Assembly (NCBI GenBank): GCA_026913215.1
Contig: JAPTYK010000001.1
Coordinates: 744,001-808,000, forward strand
Direction: 5' to 3'
DNA length: 64,000 nt
Origin: Streptomyces diastatochromogenes
GTDB lineage: Bacteria; Actinomycetota; Actinomycetes; Streptomycetales; Streptomycetaceae
A program made the translations under genes and the position numbers. How positions within the stretch are numbered: the first letter of the stretch is position 1; every line of letters begins with the position of its first letter. Below are positions 34,724 through 43,495 of the stretch, one piece after another. Under the pieces are notes generated by a model that worked only from the letters and a program-made list of their open reading frames with translations, searched no databases and was not told where the DNA came from.

Positions 34724-34977
34724 GTGACCGCCCCGCTGGCCGACGCCCGCGGCGTCGTCGAGCTGCACGCCCAGCTCCTCGCCGGACATCCGCAGGCCCA
34801 CCGCCGCGAGGCTGGCCACCGCCTGGAGTGGGTCGCCCGCCGCATGCACGACCTCCAGCAGGACCTCACCACCACCGCCGCAGAACTCCGCCGCCCGCCG
34901 GCACCCCGCGGGCCACGGCACCGAGCCAGCCGGCCCGGCTCCCGGCGGCACGAACGGGAGCACGGCCCCTCGTATAA
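34724..34977 (+). CDS. Small helical protein, about 84 aa, one frameshift
   Basis: GTG 34724 begins VTAPLADARGVVELHAQLLA, followed by helix LEWVARRMHDLQQDLTTTAA. A one-base shift near 34895 gives a basic tail (TAPSQPARLPAARTGARPLV) and TAA at 34975-34977, just before the binding site of the next gene. Without the shift the frame runs through the next gene, which is clearly coding in another frame. Role unknown. Confidence 0.5.
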
Positions 34978-34989
34978 GGAGATCCCTGT

Positions 34990-35679
34990 TTGGCGCTCAG
35001 CGACCGCCACATCGAACTGCGCCGCGATCCGCACTCCGGCGAAGTCCTCGCCCACGGAGGCGACCCGGAAGCCCACAGCATCCTGCAGCGCACCGGCTTC
35101 ATCCACGTGCTCCGCCAGCACGAGCAGTACCACCGCGCCCCCACCGGCCTCAACCAGACGGCCGAAGAGGTCCTCGCCACCACCGCGGTCTCCGCGCTCC
35201 GCTCGGTTGGCTACTGGGTCGCCTGCGACGAGACCTTCGACACCGACCGGCACACCACCCACGAACTACCCCTCGGCGCGCAGGTCGCCGCCCTCGCCGA
35301 CAGCCTCCGCCGTGCCACCACCACCCAGGACGCAGCCACCATCCTGACCGAGCTGACCGCCGCCCACGACGGCGTGCTCGCCGCCCTCGGTCAAGTACTC
35401 GACGCGACGGCCGAGTTCCTCGACATCTTCGACCAAGGCTTCGACCGACATACCGCCGCCACCCTCCGTAGCCTGAGCGGCCACCACCTCGCGATCGTCG
35501 CCACCCAGCTCCACCAGCTACGCACCGAACTCGCCGACCGGCACGAAAACCATCCCTCGCGCCGCCCCTGCCCGAGCGAAGTCGCGGACAACGAACGCGA
35601 AGCGTCCGTCCACTGCCCCTGCCCCATCCCCGCCCTGCCGCCCCGGCCGCCCGCCCCTCCGCCGGCCCGGCGCCTGTGA
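34990..35679 (+). CDS. Alpha/beta domain plus helical domain protein, 229 aa
   Basis: TTG 34990 follows ATAAGGAG. Residues 8-90 form the 80-residue alpha/beta domain (IELRRDPHSGEVLAHGG, ILQRTGFIHVLRQHEQYHRA, VSALRSVGYWVACDETFDTD). Residues 95-190 are helical (AHDGVLAALGQVLDATAEFL, HHLAIVATQLHQLRTELADR), as in 28365 and 36439. The tail is Pro- and Cys-containing. The protein is clearly paralogous to 36439-37091: RDPxxxxVLAxGGD and the YHR motif are shared. Confidence 0.65.
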   Translation: MALSDRHIELRRDPHSGEVLAHGGDPEAHSILQRTGFIHVLRQHEQYHRAPTGLNQTAEEVLATTAVSALRSVGYWVACDETFDTDRHTTHELPLGAQVAALADSLRRATTTQDAATILTELTAAHDGVLAALGQVLDATAEFLDIFDQGFDRHTAATLRSLSGHHLAIVATQLHQLRTELADRHENHPSRRPCPSEVADNEREASVHCPCPIPALPPRPPAPPPARRL

Positions 35680-35699
35680 CCCACGCACCAAGGACCGTC

Positions 35700-36442
35700 T
35701 TGCACGACACCGACCCCAGCGACCTCGAATCCTTCGCCACCATTCTGGCCGGCGAGCTGCCTGGCCGGTGGACCAGCCAGTACCACCCGACCACGGCGGC
35801 GGTACGGACTACGACCACCTCACCACCGCCGTGTGGGACATGGACCAGACCGCCCACGCCATCGCCACCCACGGCATGGCCCACTGCTCGATCCTCACCC
35901 GCACCGACGACGACACCCGCCTGCTCGTCATCGACCACCTCGGCCAGCCCGAAGGGTTCCTCATCTCCGCCCTGGCCCCCGCCGACCTCCCCACCGCCGC
36001 GTACACGGGAGTCCGCGAACCCGACGGACTCGCCGTCCCCGCCGACCCCTTCCACGCCGCCGAGGCCACCACCCTGCACCTGCTGCCCCGGTACGCCGAC
36101 GCCTTGGCTCATGCCCGCCGCAACGCCGCCGCGCTCGCCGCCCCGCTGCCCAAGCAGATCGACCTCACCTGGGCGGACGCTGCCCTGACCACCCCGGTCC
36201 CCGACTCCGTGGCACTGGCCAAGCTGCTGACCGAGCACGGATTCATCCGCGACGCCCGTCAGGACCTGCTTGTCCTGCCGGGCGATGACACGGCCGTGCA
36301 GGCGCAGTCCGTCCGGGCCCTCGGCGCCCGGCTCGCCGACCTCGGCGTCGGCATCGGAATGCGGCACCCACCTCGTCGGCACCCGCCGCGGCGCGCCCGC
36401 TACCCGCCCGCGCGACGATGTCCAGCGCGCGCAGCCGAGTGA
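35700..36442 (+). CDS. LPGxWT-family protein, about 247 aa, one frameshift
   Basis: TTG 35700 follows AAGGA. It matches 25974-26801 along its whole length: GELPGRWTSQYHPT, AVWDMDQTAHAIATHGMAHC, GLAVPADPFHAAEATTLHLL and PRYADALAHARR in the first domain, then LAKLLTEHGFIRDARQDLLV and LGARLADLGVGIGMRHPPR in the second. A one-base shift near 35790 separates the first 32 residues from the rest. GTG 35676 overlapping the previous stop is an alternative start. Unknown function. Confidence 0.6.
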
Positions 36443-37091
36443 GCTCCCCACCTCGGAGCCCGAGTTCCTGCTCCCCAACTACGTGACGATCATGCGTGAT
36501 CCGCGCACCCAGCTCGTCCTCGCGATCGGCGGGGACCAGCGCGCGGCCGGCATCCTGCAGACGGCCGGAGGCTTCACCCGCCACCCCGACCCCAGCACCC
36601 ACTACCACCGCCAGCCCGTCACCATGCCCGTCGAGCAGCAGCGCCTCAGGGCGACCGCCGCCTCCTACGCGCTGATGGCCTGCGGATACAGCACCTTCCT
36701 GGACCCCAGCCTCAACGTCTTCGCCACCCACGACAGCGACCGGGAAGCCGCCCACCGCTACCTCACGTACCTGACGGAACTCGCCCGCAAAACCGACGAA
36801 GGACCGGTACGCGCCGCCGTCCTCGCCGAGATCGCCGCACCCGAGACCGGAGTACTGCCCCGGCTGCGCGAGGTGCTGGTCTCCGTCTGGACGTCCTGGG
36901 GCAACCAGGTGCCCGCAGATCCCATGGACGGCGGGCCGGTCCAGCGCCTGATGGACATCACCACCGTGCTGTCGAGGAAGGCCCGGAAGATCGAAGAGCT
37001 GCGCACGCACGCAACCCGCTCACCGTCGTCCGCCGCCCCGGCCGCCCCGCCCGCCGCGAGCGCGAAGAAGTCCTCGCGCCCCCGCCCCTGA
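36439..37091 (+). CDS. Alpha/beta domain plus helical domain protein, about 217 aa
   Basis: GTG 36439 overlaps the upstream stop; one base must be added near 36444 to enter the main frame, otherwise GTG 36480 is the start. The alpha/beta domain reads YVTIMRDPRTQLVLAIGGDQ, ILQTAGGFTRHPDPSTHYHR and ASYALMACGYSTFLDPSLNV. The helical half (YLTYLTELARKTDEGPVRAA, LREVLVSVWTSWGNQVPADP, MDITTVLSRKARKIEELRTH) resembles 34990 and 28365. Ala/Lys-rich tail. Closest paralogue in the window is 34990-35679. Confidence 0.6.
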
Positions 37092-37115
37092 CCCCATCCT
37101 CTCCTGGAGCACGTC

Positions 37116-37565
37116 TTGAACCTCGCGGACAAGAACAGCACAGACGTAGAGATCTACCGCAAGTCGGGCCATCCCGACCGTCTCCACATCGTCACCAGGA
37201 CCGGCGCCCCTGAGGAACTCCTCGCCCGGCTCGACGCCTCCGGTCTGGAGCGTCGACAAGAAGCGACCGACGGGCCCGTCTACACCTGGCACGAGACCCC
37301 CGACGGCCTGGGTCAGAAGGCCCAGCGGCAGCTCACTACCCGCGCGATCCTCCCGCTCCTGATCGCCGGGTTCAACGTCAACATCGACCCCGACGAACTC
37401 GACGTCACCGCCTGGGCCCAGAGCATGCTGGCCCACCGCACCTCGCAGAAGCCGAACGCGAATCCCTCCCAGCCTCCGCCACCCCGGCCACCGGCCCGCC
37501 CCGCCCCGGCGCTGACCGCACCCCAGGCTCGCACCGATCCGCCGTCCCCTGGAGCCTTGCCCTGA
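37116..37565 (+). CDS. Alpha/beta repeat-domain protein, 149 aa
   Basis: TTG 37116 follows CTGGAG. The domain is VEIYRKSGHPDRLHIVTRTG, LLARLDASGLERRQEATDGP, VYTWHETPDG and ILPLLIAGFNVNIDPDELDV, with the GFxVxxDPxxLD end typical of the element's 80-residue domain. The C-terminal 50 residues are Pro/Ala-rich. It stands alone without a helical partner domain, but the next gene is a helical protein whose start overlaps this stop. Confidence 0.6.
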   Translation: MNLADKNSTDVEIYRKSGHPDRLHIVTRTGAPEELLARLDASGLERRQEATDGPVYTWHETPDGLGQKAQRQLTTRAILPLLIAGFNVNIDPDELDVTAWAQSMLAHRTSQKPNANPSQPPPPRPPARPAPALTAPQARTDPPSPGALP

Positions 37566-37955
37566 ACAAACACCCGCCCCCGCACCTACGGCGCCTACCA
37601 GGCCCGCAGCATCGCCACCCGGCTCGCCCACCTCAACGAGTACCTGACCCAGCCCGGCATCACACCACCCGACACCGTGGCCGTCCTGGCCGACGCCTTC
37701 GACCCCGAACACGGCGCCCTCGCAGGGTTCGCCACCCTGGCCGCCACCGCCAGCCACTTCGCCCAACAGCAGGCCACGCAGGGACTGTTGCCGCCGGAGG
37801 TACGGCTCGCCCTGGGGCGCGCCGCCAACGAACTGCACGACATCGGCCTCGACCTCGAAGAGCACCTCGACACCCTCGCCGCAGCCCGCACACCCTCCAC
37901 CCTGGGAGTCAAGCCCCCAGCGCCGGTACCTCTCGTCGTACGGAGGCACCGGTGA
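37562..37955 (+). CDS. Helical protein, about 131 aa, frameshift at its start
   Basis: The main frame has no start codon until GTG 37677, yet coding pattern begins earlier (TYGAYQARSIATRLAHLNEY). CTG 37562, overlapping the previous stop as CTGA and preceded by TGGAG, becomes its start if one base is missing in the C-run at 37573-37582. The protein is helical (AGFATLAATASHFAQQQATQ, LALGRAANELHDIGLDLEEH). It is coupled on both sides, and the next gene overlaps its stop as GTGA. Confidence 0.5.
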
Positions 37956-38767
37956 GCCGTCGGCAGCACCCCACCTGGGGCGCCGGCGACCAGGCCGAGC
38001 AGCACTACCTCGTCGAGCCCCGACATCTGGCCGGAGGCGGCGACATCCGGCACGTGACCGAGGTCCTGCGCGCCTCCGGCTGGACGGACCGCTCCGTCGC
38101 CGGCGGACCGCTCGTCTTCGACCGTTCCGACCACCTGGTGCGTGTCGCCTACGACCCCGCCGGGCAGCCAGGCGGCTGGCACATCCAGGGCCAGCCCACC
38201 GCGACCGAGCCCGGCTGGCAGACCACGTTCACCCGGCAGACCCCTGTGGAGATCGTCGCCGGCTTCACCGACGCCCTCACCCGCGAACGCTCCGCCCACG
38301 CCCCCAACCCATGGGCCCCGCTCCAGCAGCAGCAGTGGGAGACCGAGCGCGAGCAGCACTTCACCGCCATCAGCCCCGACCGCAACGCGTGGCTGCAGTT
38401 CCACCAGAACGGCCCCGGTCAGGCCCACTGGTGGGCCGGCGCCCGGACCGAGCACGGCCGGACCTGGGACGCCGTCTTCTCGGCCACGACGCCGATGCAC
38501 CTGATCGAGAGCTTCTCCGCAGCGCTCGCCGACCCGCAGCCGGCCATGCGTCCCCGCGGACACGTCCCGCCCTCGAAGTGGATCCAGGTCACCTCCGTGT
38601 CCGTACGGCCATCAGAGGTCAGCTCCTGGCAGCAGGCCCGGATCACCGCAGCCCGCGCCGCGACCTGGGGCCGAAATTCCTGGGCCGCCGCCCGGCCCCG
38701 CCCCCGCAAGCCGGCCCCGGCTCGCCCGTACGCCACGGCGGGCGGCGCCGCCCGCGCACGCCGATAA
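37952..38767 (+). CDS. Two-unit DUF317 (SPDY) protein, 271 aa
   Basis: VEPRHLAGGGDIRHVTEVLR marks the N-terminal DUF317 signature; RSDHLVRVAYDPAGQPGGWH is the first core and ISPDRNAWLQFHQNG with WDAVFSATTPMHLIESFSAA the second. The tail is Ala/Arg-rich. GTG 37952 overlaps the previous stop. It is the first of three DUF317 genes in 3 kb, interleaved with a helical-protein gene, so local duplication is likely. Confidence 0.8.
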   Translation: MSRRQHPTWGAGDQAEQHYLVEPRHLAGGGDIRHVTEVLRASGWTDRSVAGGPLVFDRSDHLVRVAYDPAGQPGGWHIQGQPTATEPGWQTTFTRQTPVEIVAGFTDALTRERSAHAPNPWAPLQQQQWETEREQHFTAISPDRNAWLQFHQNGPGQAHWWAGARTEHGRTWDAVFSATTPMHLIESFSAALADPQPAMRPRGHVPPSKWIQVTSVSVRPSEVSSWQQARITAARAATWGRNSWAAARPRPRKPAPARPYATAGGAARARR

Positions 38768-38790
38768 CCCACCCATGTAAGGAGGACCTC

Positions 38791-39648
38791 GTGGTCAGCG
38801 AGCGACAGCTCCGGGCCTTCGCCCAGGACCACCACAGGTACGGGTCCGCCGTCAGCCCGCGCTATCTGGCCGGACCGGGAGACCCCTGGCACGTCACCCA
38901 TGCCCTGCGCGCCGCAGGCTGGAAGGCCGACTCCGACCCTCTCCACCCCACGGTCGTCATGACGAGCCCCGACCATTCTCACTGGCTCACGATCGCCCCC
39001 GGCTCCCGGAGGACCTGCTGGCACGTCTCCGGTCGTGGCAAGCCCAGCTGGTCGATGTGGTTCAGCGGCAGCGCGCCGGTGGAGATCGTAGCCGCTGTGA
39101 CCGACGCCCTCGTCCGGCCCGTCCCCCAGGAGGATGCCCCGACGACCTTCGGCCTCCTCACCGACGCACACTGGCAGCACACCCCGGACAAGTCCGGCGA
39201 CGAGCACTTGCTGTCTCCGGACGGCACCATCGTGGTCAGCCTTCGCCTCTCTGACGTATCCGCCCTGCACTACTGGTCTATCGACGTCGCTGGCCATCAC
39301 GACCAGTACGGTCCGCAGCAACGGCTCTGGAGCGCGAGCCTCGACGGAGACGCTCCCGCGCATCTCCTGGCAGCCCTCGCAGGAGCGCTGATCGACCCGG
39401 CCCCCGTGCTGCGCACCCGCTTCGACATCCCAAGCAACCAGCACCTGGACGTGGGCGCCGAGTTCGAGATCCACGACCAGGCCGTCACCGCGCACACCAG
39501 ACGCCTGGCCGAGGCCCGCCGGCACCGCCCCAAGAACCTTCCGGTCACGAGCCTTCCAACCCCGAACACCTCCGCAGCCGCTCGTCTGGCAAGCCGCCGC
39601 TGGCCCTCACCTCTGCACTCAAGGAGCCATCCTGAGCACACCGTCTGA
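38791..39648 (+). CDS. Two-unit DUF317 (SPDY) protein, 285 aa
   Basis: GTG 38791 follows AGGAGG at an ideal distance. AVSPRYLAGPGDPWHVTHAL, VVMTSPDHSHWLTIAPGSRR and WHVSGRGKPSWSMWFSGSAP form unit one; LLSPDGTIVVSLRLSDVSAL and RLWSASLDGDAPAHLLAALA form unit two. Both contain the SPD signature. The reading frame is intact. Closest relative here is 40198-40953. Function of the family is unknown; a role in regulation or exclusion is only speculation. Confidence 0.85.
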   Translation: MVSERQLRAFAQDHHRYGSAVSPRYLAGPGDPWHVTHALRAAGWKADSDPLHPTVVMTSPDHSHWLTIAPGSRRTCWHVSGRGKPSWSMWFSGSAPVEIVAAVTDALVRPVPQEDAPTTFGLLTDAHWQHTPDKSGDEHLLSPDGTIVVSLRLSDVSALHYWSIDVAGHHDQYGPQQRLWSASLDGDAPAHLLAALAGALIDPAPVLRTRFDIPSNQHLDVGAEFEIHDQAVTAHTRRLAEARRHRPKNLPVTSLPTPNTSAAARLASRRWPSPLHSRSHPEHTV

Positions 39649-40201
39649 CAGACACGCCCTCCTGCTCAAGCAGCTGAAGCTGTTCCTCGTCGAGAGCGAG
39701 GAGACCCTCGCCGCCTGGGACACCTACTCCGGCGAGAACACCGATACCGAAGGCTGGCCCTACGACGAGGTGTCGTACGGCTGGCGCATGGTTCAGCGGG
39801 ACTCCGAGACATGGCGCGCGTTCCTGCCTGTCCGGTCCGGTGCCCGCCAGCTCCTCGCCACGGCCGCCGTCCAGCTCCAGCACCTACCCGCGGGCGACAT
39901 CGCACCCCACTGGGCACTTCACCTGCGCGAACTGAACGAAGCCTTCGACCGACTGGAAGAACTGCGCCACGGCCATGCCGAGGTCCGCGAGGCCCACCGC
40001 GCCACACCCGTTTCGCCGGAGGAGGTCGTCGACTCCGTCGCCGAGCGCAACGAGGAGGCGTGGGGCTACCTGGACACCTGGGCCGTCAAGGGACACGTCC
40101 TCCTCGACCTCCACGCCGCGGCGTACAAGATGCCCGTTCGATGGGTGCCGGCCCCGGCTCCGGCCCCGACCTCCGCCCGACGGACCGGGAGGCGCGGATG
40201 A
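39632..40201 (+). CDS. Helical protein, 189 aa
   Basis: AAGGAG at 39621-39626 is 5 bases before CTG 39632, and the gene overlaps the previous stop by 17 bases. It reads LSTPSDRHALLLKQLKLFLV, then LAAWDTYSGENTDTEGWPYD, and helices such as GARQLLATAAVQLQHLPAGD and LRELNEAFDRLEELRHGHAE. The acidic C-terminal half ends in a basic Pro/Ala tail. No family recognised. Its stop overlaps the ATG of the third DUF317 gene. Confidence 0.6.
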   Translation: MSTPSDRHALLLKQLKLFLVESEETLAAWDTYSGENTDTEGWPYDEVSYGWRMVQRDSETWRAFLPVRSGARQLLATAAVQLQHLPAGDIAPHWALHLRELNEAFDRLEELRHGHAEVREAHRATPVSPEEVVDSVAERNEEAWGYLDTWAVKGHVLLDLHAAAYKMPVRWVPAPAPAPTSARRTGRRG

Positions 40202-40953
40202 GGGTCGCGAAGGTCGAGCAGGCGCTCGTCTCGCCTCGGTACCTCGCCGGTCCGGGCAACCTGGCGTGGGTGACCGCCGCTCTGCACGCTGGCGCCGGAT
40301 GGAGCCACGGGCAGGACCCGCTCATGCCGCGGGTCGTCCTGACCAGCCCGGACCATAAGTCGATGCTCCGTCTGGAGCCGACGCTGAACCAGCCGTGGTG
40401 GCACCTGTCTCACCGCGACGGCCGCACCGGTGCGCAGTGGGCAGCGTCGTTCGACGGCGCCACGCCTGTCGAGCTGATCGCTGCGGTCACCGACGCGCTC
40501 ACCCACCCCGACTACAACGCCCGGGAGATGGCCGAGCCGTACAAGCTGCTGATGCGGGCCGGGTGGGATGTCGCGTCCAGCAGCGACTTCCGTTCGCCGG
40601 ACGGCCGTGTGCGGGGTGAGCGCCACAACTTCTCCGGCAGCACCGACTGGCGCATCACAGCAAGCCTCTACGAGGACGACCCCGTGTGGAAGGCCAAGTT
40701 CTCCAGCGCTACGCCCCGGGTGCTCGTGGCCGCGTTCCTCACGGCGCTCGCCGATCCGGAGCCGGTACGCCGCTCCCACGAACAGACCCAGGGTCTGTCC
40801 CTCCATCGGATCACCATGCAGTGGCAGGAACGGCCGGCGGAGAGCGTGGCCCGGGCGCTGCCGGAGCGGATCGAGCACCTCGCCGCCCGCCGCGCGAGCC
40901 TGCCGCCGCCCGCGCCACCGGCACCGCCGTCGACGCGACGCCACACCCGCTGA
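40198..40953 (+). CDS. Two-unit DUF317 (SPDY) protein, 251 aa
   Basis: ATG 40198 overlaps the upstream stop as ATGA. ALVSPRYLAGPGNLAWVTAA, VLTSPDHKSMLRLEPTLNQP and WWHLSHRDGRTGAQWAASFD make up unit one; DFRSPDGRVRGERHNFSGST and VWKAKFSSATPRVLVAAFLT unit two. The frame is intact. Both SPD motifs and the PRYLAGP signature are well conserved, so the assignment is firm even though the role is unknown. The coupling-protein gene follows after 36 bases. Confidence 0.85.
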   Translation: MRVAKVEQALVSPRYLAGPGNLAWVTAALHAGAGWSHGQDPLMPRVVLTSPDHKSMLRLEPTLNQPWWHLSHRDGRTGAQWAASFDGATPVELIAAVTDALTHPDYNAREMAEPYKLLMRAGWDVASSSDFRSPDGRVRGERHNFSGSTDWRITASLYEDDPVWKAKFSSATPRVLVAAFLTALADPEPVRRSHEQTQGLSLHRITMQWQERPAESVARALPERIEHLAARRASLPPPAPPAPPSTRRHTR

Positions 40954-40989
40954 CACTCTCTCTTCCCGTACCGCCCAAGGACCCTCCGC

Positions 40990-42783
40990 TTGCGATCCGC
41001 CCCCTCCTCCAGCTCCGACGGCTATGACATAGCCCTGAAGGTGCTCCTCGCCGCCCTCGCCGTCGGCCTTCCCGCCGCCTCCATCGCCTGGCTGAGTGGC
41101 AACATCGCCGCCTGGGCGACAGGCACCGACCCCTGGGTGCCCTACCGTCCAGGCGACGCGCTCCTACGTCCCGAACAGCTCTGGCCAGCAGCGGGCGAAA
41201 CGCTTCTTCTCGTCGCCACCCGTATCGTCCCTGCCCTGCTGACGCTGGCCCTCGCTGTCGGCGCGGGCGTCCTGTGGCTCCGACACAAGAACCGGGCCGG
41301 CGGCAGGAAGAAGGCCGTCGAGGGGATGGCGACGGCCCGCGACATCCAGCCGCTGCTCGCCAAGGCCGTCGAGGCCAAGGCCCGCTCCCTGCGGCCGAGT
41401 CTGAAGAACGCCAAGCACATCGCCCCCCGCGACGCCGGCATCCTGGTCGGCAACCTCGCCGGGACCCGCCACGAGGTCCGCATGGGCTTCGAGGACGTCG
41501 CCGTCGCGATCATGGCCCCGCGATCCGGCAAGACCACCAGCCTCGCCATCCCCTCGATCCTCGCCGCACCGGGACCGGTCCTGCTCACGTCTAACAAGGC
41601 GGCAGGTGACGCCTACACCACCACGTACGACGCGCGCTCCGCCGTGGGGCGGGTGTGGTCGATGGACCCGCAGCAGATCGCCCACGCCGAGCGGAGCATG
41701 TGGTGGAATCCGCTCGCCGACGCCAAAACGCTCGACGGCGCGGGACGGCTCGCCGGGCACTTCCTCGCCGCGAGCGTGGACGCGAGCCAGCAGGGCGACT
41801 TCTGGTCCAAGGCTGGATCCAACATCTTGTCGCAGCTGTTCCTGGCCGCCGCGTTGGACGAGCGGCCGATCACGGATGTGATGGGGTGGCTCGCCTTCCC
41901 GGCGGACCGTACTCCGCTGGACATCCTGCGCGACCACAAGTTCACCGCGGTCGCTTCCCAGCTGAAGGGGACCGTGGAAGGGCCGCCGGAGACCCGTGAC
42001 GGGATCTTTGAGACCGCGCGCCAGTACGCCTCCGCCCTCCTCAACAGCGAGATCGCCGCCTGGGTCACCCCGCAGGAGAATGTCGACGAGTTCCGCCCCG
42101 CCGACTTCGTCACCTCCAACGACAGCCTCTTCCTGCTGTCGAAAGACGGCGGAGGCGGAGCCAGCGCGCTGATCGCGGCGTGCGCAGACTCCGTGATGCG
42201 GGCCGCAACCGCCCAGGCCGAGCGCACCGGCGGGCGACTCGACCCGCCGATGCTCGCGATCCTCGACGAGGCCGCCAACGTGTGCAAAATCTCGGACCTT
42301 CCGGATCTGTACTCCCACCTCGGCAGCCGCGGGATCATCCCGATCACCATCCTCCAGTCCTACCGCCAGGGACAGAAGGTCTGGGGCGACGCGGGCATGG
42401 ACGCCATGTGGAGCGCGGCCACCGTGAAAATCATCGGCTCCGGCATCGACGATCCCGACTTCGCCGACAAGCTGAGCAGGATGGTCGGCGACCACGACGT
42501 CGAGACCACCTCTACCTCGCACTCCGAGTCCGGCAAGTCGACTTCGGTGTCGATGCGGCAGGAACGGATCCTGCCCGCCGACGCGATCCGCGCACTGCCC
42601 AAGGGTTCCGCCCTGTGCCTGGCCACCGGCATGCGCGTCGCGATGCTGACCCTCCGCCCCTGGTACGCCGAGCCCGGCGCCGACAAGCTCGGAGCCGCCT
42701 CCGCCCGCGCTTCGAAGGCCATCACCGCCCGCGCCGTCGCCAAACAGCCGCTGTTCCAAAGCGACTTCGACCAGGCCGCGTAA
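40990..42783 (+). CDS. VirD4/TraG-type coupling protein, 597 aa
   Basis: TTG 40990 follows AAGGA. Two transmembrane helices (VLLAALAVGLPAASIAWLSG and IVPALLTLALAVGAGVLWL) lead into a TraG/VirD4 ATPase: Walker A MAPRSGKTTS near residue 176, PQQIAHAERSMWWNPLADAK, Walker B LAILDEAANV near residue 420, and IPITILQSYRQGQKVWGDAG. The frame is unbroken. It would sit at the inner membrane and hand the DNA substrate to the VirB4/VirB6 channel. It lies 16 kb from the other mating genes, separated by the array of unknown genes. Confidence 0.9.
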   Translation: MRSAPSSSSDGYDIALKVLLAALAVGLPAASIAWLSGNIAAWATGTDPWVPYRPGDALLRPEQLWPAAGETLLLVATRIVPALLTLALAVGAGVLWLRHKNRAGGRKKAVEGMATARDIQPLLAKAVEAKARSLRPSLKNAKHIAPRDAGILVGNLAGTRHEVRMGFEDVAVAIMAPRSGKTTSLAIPSILAAPGPVLLTSNKAAGDAYTTTYDARSAVGRVWSMDPQQIAHAERSMWWNPLADAKTLDGAGRLAGHFLAASVDASQQGDFWSKAGSNILSQLFLAAALDERPITDVMGWLAFPADRTPLDILRDHKFTAVASQLKGTVEGPPETRDGIFETARQYASALLNSEIAAWVTPQENVDEFRPADFVTSNDSLFLLSKDGGGGASALIAACADSVMRAATAQAERTGGRLDPPMLAILDEAANVCKISDLPDLYSHLGSRGIIPITILQSYRQGQKVWGDAGMDAMWSAATVKIIGSGIDDPDFADKLSRMVGDHDVETTSTSHSESGKSTSVSMRQERILPADAIRALPKGSALCLATGMRVAMLTLRPWYAEPGADKLGAASARASKAITARAVAKQPLFQSDFDQAA

Positions 42784-42853
42784 CCGTTCCCGCCCCCTGT
42801 CTCTGACGGGCACTGGCCCTGTCCCGCACACCATCCCCTCGCCGGAGAGACCA

Positions 42854-43420
42854 GTGAAGAGCATCAACCTCGCCGAACAGACCCGGCTCCTGGGACTCGT
42901 ACCGGGCGAGCTGGGAGACCTGCGCGCCGAGATCGACGGCGCACGGGCCGGCGACATCGCCCGGCCCGTCCGGGAAATCGCCCCCATCGCCGTACGCACC
43001 CACCAGCTGTCCATCAGGTGCCTGCAGCAGCTCGACACCCTCTCGACCAGCCAGTACGCCGTCATGAAGAACGGGCCCGAGAACCTCGCCCGCCTGTCGG
43101 AGGCCGCCCTGCGGATCTCCGTCGCCGCCTCCCTGTGCACCTACGGCATCACCGGACGCACCGACGTCCTCCTCTACGAGGACGGCGACCGGACGGCAGA
43201 CACCAGCCGCGGCTACCTGTCCGAGGCGATCGAGGAACTCGACCGCGCTGCCGGCACGTACCGCGTGCTCGCCCAGTACCTCTCCCGGCGGCTGGCCTCC
43301 GCCGCCGCCCGTGCCGAGGACCAGCTCCTGATCGGCCGTGTTACCGCCGAGCGCACGGTAACAGCCACGAAAGTGTCGACCGCACCCGCAGCTCCGGCGG
43401 CCCGTGTCCGCCGCCAGTAG
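42854..43420 (+). CDS. Helical protein after the coupling ATPase, 188 aa
   Basis: GTG 42854 follows CGGAGAGA. Nearly all helix: LGLVPGELGDLRAEIDGARA, QLSIRCLQQLDTLSTSQYAV, LSEAALRISVAASLCTYGIT and YLSEAIEELDRAAGTYRVLA, then an Ala/Pro tail. It may form a coiled-coil bundle. Its position between the coupling ATPase and a winged-helix gene is suggestive of transfer control, but there is no motif to name it. Confidence 0.6.
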   Translation: MKSINLAEQTRLLGLVPGELGDLRAEIDGARAGDIARPVREIAPIAVRTHQLSIRCLQQLDTLSTSQYAVMKNGPENLARLSEAALRISVAASLCTYGITGRTDVLLYEDGDRTADTSRGYLSEAIEELDRAAGTYRVLAQYLSRRLASAAARAEDQLLIGRVTAERTVTATKVSTAPAAPAARVRRQ

Positions 43421-43495
43421 CACCCTTCGAATCCTCCTCCGGGCAGGTCCTCGCACCCCGCCGCCGGACTCGCCCAACGAACCCTGGACTCCACC

